Shown: positions 59,699 through 64,000 of the stretch, piece after piece
Layout: every line of letters starts with the position of its first letter
Position numbering within the stretch: the first letter of the stretch is position 1
Assembly: GCF_900111815.1 (NCBI RefSeq)
Contig: NZ_LT630004.1
Location: forward strand, 1,215,671-1,279,670
From: Bacillus massilinigeriensis
Lineage (GTDB): Bacteria > Bacillota > Bacilli > Bacillales > Cytobacillaceae
Direction: 5' to 3'
Length of the DNA stretch: 64,000 bases
Notes under the pieces: generated by a model
Seen by the model: only the letters and a program-made list of their open reading frames with translations
Database searches by the model: none
What the model was told of the DNA's origin: nothing
Position numbers and translations under genes: made by a program

Positions 59699-60142
59699 TT
59701 GTGGTATTAACAATGAAACATGGAGATTAACGTTTCTATGTCTAGTAGGTATTTGTCCACCCTGCTACTGATGAGTATGGGACAAAGAGGTTAGGAGCGG
59801 TAAGGAGTAGTTCGAAACGGTAAGGTGAGGTTGTGATCGGCTTAGTACGGTATGGATGAAATAAAAACAGTTATGAAGGAAAGATTGCTCGAAATTTTGG
59901 AGTGAGTGCAGATACTTTATCCATTTAGATATTACGCTAGTATTGGAAAAGTGGTAAAACAATTAGTCTTTCTTTGCTCGCAGCAAAGTATTACTTCAAC
60001 TTCTTCATCATCCTTGTCGCACCCTGGTAGTCCAATAATCATTGTCAAATCAATCATTATTTTTTACATATTGAAGATTTAAATCAGTAAAAAAGCTAAA
60101 TGGAATAAAACTAATAGCTTGTGGATGAATAGTGGAGCTTTC
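59699..60142. other. Decayed intergenic stretch
   Basis: About 440 bp without an intact gene. 59790-59860 contains repeated short blocks of the type CGGTAAGG and CGGTATGG. The right part holds the lipoprotein gene relic listed at 59932-60057. No promoter or RNA gene is recognised. Confidence 0.55.
59932..60057 (-). pseudogene. Relic of a second lipoprotein (putative immunity) gene
   Basis: On the minus strand, ATG at 60057 reads MIDLTMIIGLPGCDKDDEEV, closely matching the start of the intact lipoprotein at 60186-60494 (LTIIAGLSGCNNKDDEI). The nucleotide match covers roughly the first 60 bp. It then diverges into unrelated codons and stops after 41. The signal peptide is truncated, so it should not be functional. 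It suggests that the immunity-type gene was once duplicated. Confidence 0.6.
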
Positions 60143-60173
60143 TCAAGAAAAGAAGGGTGTCAAGCACCCTTCT
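60143..60173 (-). terminator. Terminator of the lipoprotein gene
   Basis: On the minus strand AGAAGGGTG pairs perfectly with CACCCTTCT around 5 nt, followed by TTTCTTG. It begins 13 bp after the stop. Confidence 0.85.
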
Positions 60174-60185
60174 AAGCTATAAATA

Positions 60186-60494
60186 TCAATCCTTTTTCCT
60201 GTCATATCCAATAGACCCTACTTCATAGTCGCTATCGCTGTCACCATCACCATAATGGACTGCCACACTCATTTTTGTATCAGGATCTTCCTTACAATAC
60301 CCATGAACAAACACCGTACCGCGACCGATGGCAGATGTGAATTCAGAACCTTCTACAACATACGTCATATTATCCTCTTTTTTTATAAACTCCACAGCCA
60401 CTTTCTCTGCTTTTTCCTTAATTTCATCATCTTTATTGTTACAACCTGATAATCCAGCTATTATTGTCAACGCAATCAACATCCTTTTTATCAC
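60186..60494 (-). CDS. Small lipoprotein, putative immunity protein for the lipase toxin
   Basis: A 102-residue lipoprotein. The signal peptide MIKRMLIALTIIAGLSGC has lipobox LSGC (mature Cys at 18). One charged helix follows (DDEIKEKAEKVAVEFIKKED), then predicted strands (MTYVVEGSEF; GTVFVHGYC; MSVAVHYGD), consistent with a cystatin-like fold. GTG at 60494 has GAGG seven bases upstream. It is divergent from the lipase gene, 68 bp apart. By analogy with TilA lipoproteins, it would sit on the outer face of the membrane and neutralise incoming lipase. The function is inferred from context. Confidence 0.65.
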   Translation of the reverse strand: MIKRMLIALTIIAGLSGCNNKDDEIKEKAEKVAVEFIKKEDNMTYVVEGSEFTSAIGRGTVFVHGYCKEDPDTKMSVAVHYGDGDSDSDYEVGSIGYDRKKD

Positions 60495-60509
60495 TTTATC
60501 GCCTCATTA

Positions 60510-60538
60510 TTGGAAATTTTACCTAAAAACAGTATAAT
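60510..60538 (+). promoter_or_regulatory. Promoter of the lipase-partner operon
   Basis: TTGGAA (60510-60515) and TATAAT (60533-60538) are 17 bp apart, 24 bp before the lipase start codon. The divergent lipoprotein promoter must overlap it in the same 68-bp gap. Confidence 0.65.
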
Positions 60539-60562
60539 ATATATGGGGGAGGGAATCAAATA

Positions 60563-61615
60563 ATGAGTAATCATATAGAGGATAAGGTTTATCGTGAACT
60601 TAGCGAGCATGTTTACGGCATTCGCGAAGAAGCAAGAATAATAATTAACGGAAAGAGCGAATTTTGGACTCCCGTAGATAAGATGAGTGATCCCGAGACT
60701 GGATTTGACGCTGTCGCTTATAGAAATGGAGACAGAATCATTATCGCATATAGGGGAACCGAAGGAGGAGAAATCTTCGGCAGAGGCTGGGAGGATATTG
60801 AGACGGATATATACCATGTCGCCCTGAAAGAAGATGTGTGGAGTGGGAAGAAAAATCAGTTCACCCAAAGCGTAGCATTTGCCCAAAGTGTAAGAGATAA
60901 ATTCCCTAACCTCTATATTTCTACAACTGGTCACTCCCTCGGAGGAGCAGACGCACAATTTGCTTCGGCAATGCTGGGCTTGCCGGGAGTTGGATATAGT
61001 GCGCCGCCAGTAACCGATCTTTTGCCACAGGCGATACGACAGAAGGTTTTAGATGGTGAAATGGATGGGAAATTTGTTAACTTCATTCATCAAAAAGACC
61101 CTGTTGGAGCAGGGGCATTGAAACCATGGGAACAGCGTCATGTCGGTTCTACCTATGCCATAGGCGGCATGTATAGCTTAGAGAATATCGACAGAGGACT
61201 TTTAACCCGACTGCAAGAGTTAACTTGGCACCATTCTCTGGAAAGATATAAGTTTGATAAACACGGAAATATTAAAGGAAAGTTATTTACAAATATTCAA
61301 ACTGGAGAAGAAATATACAAGTCTCCACGTTTAATAGGGAGCGCAGAAGCTGGCACCATTCAAATAACTCCTGAAATCCTTTTGCAGAAAGCAGACGAAT
61401 TAAAGCATACTATCCGAAGAATCGAAGAAGAGCATGAATATGCGAAAGGTAAACTACTTTCTGTCTCCCATATATCAGTAGCGGAACATATTGAACTCAT
61501 GCTTCACCATAATATGAGTGAATTTATCAACTGGTACGGGGAAAGCACTACGGAGTTTGAACATATATTAAGAGAAACGGCTAAATTATTTGTGGAGGCT
61601 GACACGCTGAAATGA
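60563..61615 (+). CDS. Putative type VII-secreted lipase toxin, reverse arrangement (lipase then WXG100-like domain)
   Basis: A 350-residue protein without signal peptide or membrane segment. Residues about 1-235 are an alpha/beta-hydrolase of the class 3 lipase type: IAYRGTE at 61-67, nucleophile S125 in GHSLGG (123-128), probable acid D179 (HQKDPVG), and probable H224 (HHSLERY). Residues about 262-350 are all-helical, with WYG at 324-326 and a coiled pattern before it, like WXG100/LXG domains. The order is opposite to that of LXG toxins and equals that of S. aureus TslA. ATG follows GGGGGAGGG. The stop overlaps the partner gene. Confidence 0.75.
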   Translation: MSNHIEDKVYRELSEHVYGIREEARIIINGKSEFWTPVDKMSDPETGFDAVAYRNGDRIIIAYRGTEGGEIFGRGWEDIETDIYHVALKEDVWSGKKNQFTQSVAFAQSVRDKFPNLYISTTGHSLGGADAQFASAMLGLPGVGYSAPPVTDLLPQAIRQKVLDGEMDGKFVNFIHQKDPVGAGALKPWEQRHVGSTYAIGGMYSLENIDRGLLTRLQELTWHHSLERYKFDKHGNIKGKLFTNIQTGEEIYKSPRLIGSAEAGTIQITPEILLQKADELKHTIRRIEEEHEYAKGKLLSVSHISVAEHIELMLHHNMSEFINWYGESTTEFEHILRETAKLFVEADTLK

Positions 61616-61953
61616 TTGGAACTTCACTTGCATTAGTTAAAGAATATTCATCCGAGATAGAAAAGCTATATAGGACGGAGCGTAATCTTGAAGAGTATAT
61701 TGATTTATTGAGGAAGGAAAAGAGGACGCTCCACGACTTCTTCACCGCTGTTTTATCATCCAGCTGGAGATCAGGAAAAGCAAAGGAAAAGTTCCAGCGG
61801 TCAGTAGAAAGATACATGGATAAATTCTCTTACAGGATACAGATGTTAGAGGAAACACAGGTGGAGGTAATTAAAACAAGAAAAGAAGTAAATATCCTAC
61901 ATAAGAAGGCAATAATTCAATCTTCCGCAGAAATTGCAAAAGGAGTAATGTGA
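61612..61953 (+). CDS. WXG100-like helical partner of the lipase toxin
   Basis: A 113-residue, almost wholly helical protein. Two long helices flank a turn with SSSWRSGKAKEKF (W52, G55), a WxxG version of the WXG100 turn. ATG overlaps the lipase stop (ATGA), with GGAGG 13 bases upstream, so expression is coupled. From the TslA system, such small partners (TlaA) bind the toxin's helical domain and help targeting to the type VII machine. That role is inference; family membership rests on helical pattern and context. Confidence 0.68.
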   Translation: MIGTSLALVKEYSSEIEKLYRTERNLEEYIDLLRKEKRTLHDFFTAVLSSSWRSGKAKEKFQRSVERYMDKFSYRIQMLEETQVEVIKTRKEVNILHKKAIIQSSAEIAKGVM

Positions 61954-61970
61954 CTATTACTCCTTTTTTC
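61938..61970 (+). terminator. Terminator of the lipase-partner operon
   Basis: AAAGGAGTAAT pairs with ATTACTCCTTT around 6 nt that include the stop codon, then TTTC. It closes the cassette on the right. Confidence 0.9.
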
Positions 61971-62044
61971 TTCCTCTAAATGTTCAGTTGAGAGTAAGAC
62001 CGAATTATAAAAAAAGAACGCACCATCCGGTACGCATCACAAAT

Positions 62045-62081
62045 AGCCGTAAATTCTGATTCTTTGAATCGAATTACGGCT
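62045..62081 (-). terminator. Hairpin after the IS66 transposase remnant
   Basis: AGCCGTAA and TTACGGCT, extended by TTC/GAA with one bulge, enclose 14 nt. It abuts the transposase stop codon at 62082. The T tract is weak. Confidence 0.6.
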
Positions 62082-63092
62082 TTATTTACGACATTCTAGC
62101 TGTATCTTCTTTGACCAGGGCAAGTACTGATCCAAAATTCCAGGATCTTGATGGATACCGAGATTCGGTAGATCGGTGAAAAGCTTCTTTATATATTCGT
62201 AGAAATCAATGCCATTACTTTTGGCTGTTTCTGCGATACTTAAACAAATGGCATTGGCTTTTGCACCTGCTTCAATCACGCTAAAGAGCCAATTTTTTCT
62301 CCCTATAACGTTGGGCCGGATGGCATTTTCAGCGGGGTTATTATCAATTTCAATGCGCCCATCATACAGGAATGCTTTGAGCCCCTTTGCCCTGTTCAGT
62401 GTGTATTCGGCTGCTATGGCAAGGGCATTTTTTCCGTAGAATGGCGATTTTTCAACCCATTCAAGGAATTTCTCAACAATCGGCTTCGAGTATTTTTGGC
62501 GTTTTTTTCTGCGCTTACTCGGAGACAACCGTTTAAATTTCCTTTCGAGTCGGTATAAATCGTCACAATAACTCACGCCAATCTGACCATTTTTGCTGTC
62601 CGCTTTCAGCCAATAGCGACGAACGTGCGCCCAACAGTTTGCAAAGGTAACGCCTTTCAACTTCCCATAGGCAGAATAGCCATCACAAATAATGGTCCCA
62701 GAAAAGCCTTCAGTGAAGCTTTCAAGGATTAGCGGGCCCGTGACAAAGCACTTTGAAAGAGAGTCATTGGCGGCCCTTGGCATGGCACACTTCGATACAC
62801 CCAATTATACGCATTGGTTTGACCGGATTTCCCATCAGATCGATAGAGAATTTGTCCATACGTTTCATCGACGTGTAAAAGGGATTTCGTCATCATTAAA
62901 TGCTTCATACGTTCATAAATGGGCAATAACCAATCGTGTGAGGCACGAATAACCCAATTCGAAAGGTTCTTATTGTTGGTATTCAGGCCATAACGGTCCC
63001 ATTCTTTTACCTGACGGTAAAGGGGTAAGTATTGTGAGAATTTATCATATATGACTTTGGCAAGTACGCTAGGACTTGCGATACTACGTAAA
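62082..63092 (-). pseudogene. IS66-family transposase (TnpC), truncated and frameshifted
   Basis: Reading the minus strand from 63092, SIASPSVLAKVIYDKFSQYL, LPLYRQVKEWDRYGLN and LLHVDETYGQILYRSDGKSG follow the IS66 TnpC pattern. A frameshift at about 62735-62745 ends this frame at SALSRAR. The next frame continues PLILESFTEGFSGTIICDGY and runs to the C-terminus, with Glu in IDNNPAENAIRPNV. The N-terminal third is missing, cut at the integrase repeat at 63091. No tnpA/tnpB genes are present. Inactive. Confidence 0.88.
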
Positions 63093-63221
63093 CCTTAACC
63101 AAAGGAAAAGGTGGTTTTTATTATGGATTTTGAAGATGTACTGGAGGAGTATCTATACCACTTCCAGGAAATAAAGCAGAATTTTTCTAACATCAGTCCA
63201 GCATTAAAAATGTTGAATTGA
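63091..63221 (+). pseudogene. Second integrase copy with internal deletion (direct repeat copy 2)
   Basis: 63091-63156 repeats the integrase leader and start seen at 55485-55549. Here the reading frame is undamaged: MDFEDVLEEYLYHFQ. From codon 16 it joins a segment resembling the middle of the integrase (GGAAATAAAG ... AGTCCAGCATTAAA, compare 56028-56065, NKERIVFISPALK), then stops at TGA 63219-63221. About 170 codons are deleted between the two parts, and the catalytic domain is lost. Confidence 0.75.
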
Positions 63222-63265
63222 AGATTTAAATATCAGTATAAAAATTAAATTAAAATACAATAACT

Positions 63266-63306
63266 AAAAACCAGCCTTGAAGCATGGATGCTTTTGGCTG
63301 GTTTTT
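63266..63306 (-). terminator. Terminator of ynzD (possibly bidirectional)
   Basis: AAAAACCAGCC pairs with GGCTGGTTTTT; the loop region AGCATGGATGCT is itself self-complementary. A/T runs on both sides would let it work on either strand. Confidence 0.85.
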
Positions 63307-63479
63307 TAATTTACGGAAAGCTGCTGATGCACGCAGGCTCGATTATATTCGTTAAGCAGGCTGTCAAGCTCCTGGCTGTAGTGAATCGCTTGTTTGGAAG
63401 TGAATCCATACTGCGAGGCTACAGTGATGAGTTGTGCACGTTTTTTTTCGATTAGTACTATCAATTCTTGTTTAGACAC
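63306..63479 (-). CDS. ynzD: Spo0E-family aspartyl-phosphate phosphatase (YnzD)
   Basis: A 57-residue protein on the minus strand, from GTG at 63479. It opens MSKQELIVLIEKKRAQLITV and contains the Spo0E signature SQELD at 35-39 within YGFTSKQAIHYSQELDSLL. Such proteins dephosphorylate Spo0A and delay sporulation. GGAAGG lies about 11 bases before the GTG. It marks the return of the conserved backbone after the island, next to ccdA. Confidence 0.87.
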   Translation of the reverse strand: MSKQELIVLIEKKRAQLITVASQYGFTSKQAIHYSQELDSLLNEYNRACVHQQLSVN

Positions 63480-63773
63480 GGAACTCGATTCCTTCCTTTG
63501 TTATAATTCATACAACATATATGTAAACTAATTTAAAAAATAGAAAATATTACAAGGTTACTGTCTAGTATAATAGAAGACATGTAAATATTCAAAAGAT
63601 AATTACTAAATCCGCTAGTTTTTATGAATAAATTGTGAATTAGGTTAATAAATGATTAATAAATGATTAATAGTATAAACCTATAAAAATGTTCAGATTG
63701 TAAATTCATATCTTTTCTTTGCCAGTTTTGTTAGAATGGTAACGAATTGATGTAAATACAGGAGTTGTTACCA
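63480..63773. other. Divergent intergenic region between ynzD and ccdA
   Basis: About 290 bp, very A+T-rich. It has a short tandem block of TTAATAAATGA type at 63645-63680. It should hold promoters for both genes; none stands out clearly. Confidence 0.5.
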
Positions 63774-64000
63774 GTGACTGATTTTAATGTTTTCATTGCT
63801 TTTGGCGCAGGGATCCTTAGTTTTATATCTCCATGCTGCCTCCCGCTCTATCCAGCTTTTCTCTCATATATAACAGGGATGTCTGTCGGTGAACTTAAGA
63901 GCGAAAATGCAATGCTTCAGCGCCGGAGCATGCTGCATACGCTGTTTTTTTTAATCGGTTTTTCGCTAATTTTCGTGGCGCTCGGGTTTACCACGACCTT
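63774..64000 (+). CDS. ccdA: Cytochrome c-type biogenesis protein CcdA (partial)
   Basis: GTG at 63774 opens 75 codons that run off the window: [20 protein letters not shown], then [18 protein letters not shown]. This is the N-terminus of CcdA, a DsbD-like membrane protein that carries reducing equivalents outward for cytochrome c maturation and endospore formation. The Cys pair in SPCCLPLYP is intact. GGAG lies about 10 bases upstream. Confidence 0.92.
   Translation, partial: MTDFNVFIAFGAGILSFISPCCLPLYPAFLSYITGMSVGELKSENAMLQRRSMLHTLFFLIGFSLIFVALGFTTT

Larger units (their letters stand above)
55485..63221. mobile_element. Accessory island between yneF and ynzD
   Basis: This 7.7-kb region interrupts the usual yneF-ynzD-ccdA order. 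It is bounded by two imperfect direct repeats (55485-55549 and 63091-63156), both being the start of the same integrase gene, the second running on to 63221. Inside are an IS21 element, decayed phage-like genes, a lipoprotein/lipase/WXG100-like cassette and an IS66 remnant. Only the IS21 and the cassette look intact. Original attachment sites were not identified. Confidence 0.7.

Noticed and set aside
60563-61615. Ordinary secreted lipase
   Set aside because: No signal peptide is present, and the C-terminal helical WYG domain with an overlapping WXG100-like gene fits a type VII effector better.

Overview
The window is a stretch of chromosome from an endospore-forming Firmicute of the Bacillaceae. 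The backbone follows, from memory, the Bacillus subtilis order asd-dapG-dapA ... spoIIIE ... pgsA-cinA-recA-rny-ymdB-spoVS ... miaB-ymcA-cotE-mutS-mutL ... miaA-hfq-spoVK-hflX-ynbB-glnR-glnA ... lexA/yneA-yneB-ynzC-tkt-sirA-yneF ... ynzD-ccdA. Strong AGGAGG ribosome binding sites, frequent TTG/GTG starts and many Rho-independent terminators agree with this. Genus and species cannot be fixed by reading alone.

Layout. 1-5.2 kb: diaminopimelate/lysine genes, RNase J2 and the ClpP-like TepA. 5.3-7.6 kb: DNA translocase SpoIIIE. 7.8-13.5 kb: a GntR regulator followed by a complete BMP-type nucleoside ABC importer, with a palindromic operator candidate and a cre-like site. 13.6-22.6 kb: a membrane diguanylate cyclase, two M16-family proteins, a FabG-like reductase, a RodZ-like protein, PgsA and CinA. 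22.7-27 kb: recA with an SOS box, RNase Y, YmdB and SpoVS. 27.4-30.4 kb: a two-subunit 2-oxoacid:ferredoxin oxidoreductase followed by a tandem 149/150-bp intergenic repeat. 30.6-40.7 kb: miaB, ymcA, cotE, a PAS kinase/NarL-type regulator pair with a cysteine cluster, mutS and mutL. 40.7-49 kb: mreBH (minus strand), miaA, hfq, spoVK, hflX, ynbB, and glnRA behind a consensus promoter with two GlnR boxes. 49-55.3 kb: a 40-codon membrane ORF, a DUF4257-like gene, divergent lexA/yneA with four SOS-box-like sites, yneB, ynzC, tkt, sirA and yneF.

55.3-63.2 kb is an accessory island between yneF and ynzD. It holds a tyrosine integrase broken by two compensating single-base indels and by an IS21-family element (2,437 bp, recognisable ends, 9-bp target duplication). 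It also holds decayed phage-like genes, a truncated and frameshifted IS66 transposase, and a second, internally deleted copy of the integrase start. The two integrase starts form direct repeats bracketing about 7.6 kb of foreign DNA.

Inside the island is the most interesting locus: a compact, terminator-bounded cassette at 60143-61970. A small lipoprotein gene is divergent from a gene for a lipase-fold protein with GHSLGG and a C-terminal WXG100-like helical domain, and a small WXG100-like partner gene overlaps the lipase gene. I read this as a type VII-secreted lipase toxin in reverse (toxin-first) arrangement with a partner/chaperone and a lipoprotein immunity protein, like the TslA/TlaA/TilA set of Staphylococcus aureus. 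A decayed second lipoprotein gene lies beside it. The type VII secretion apparatus itself is not in this window.
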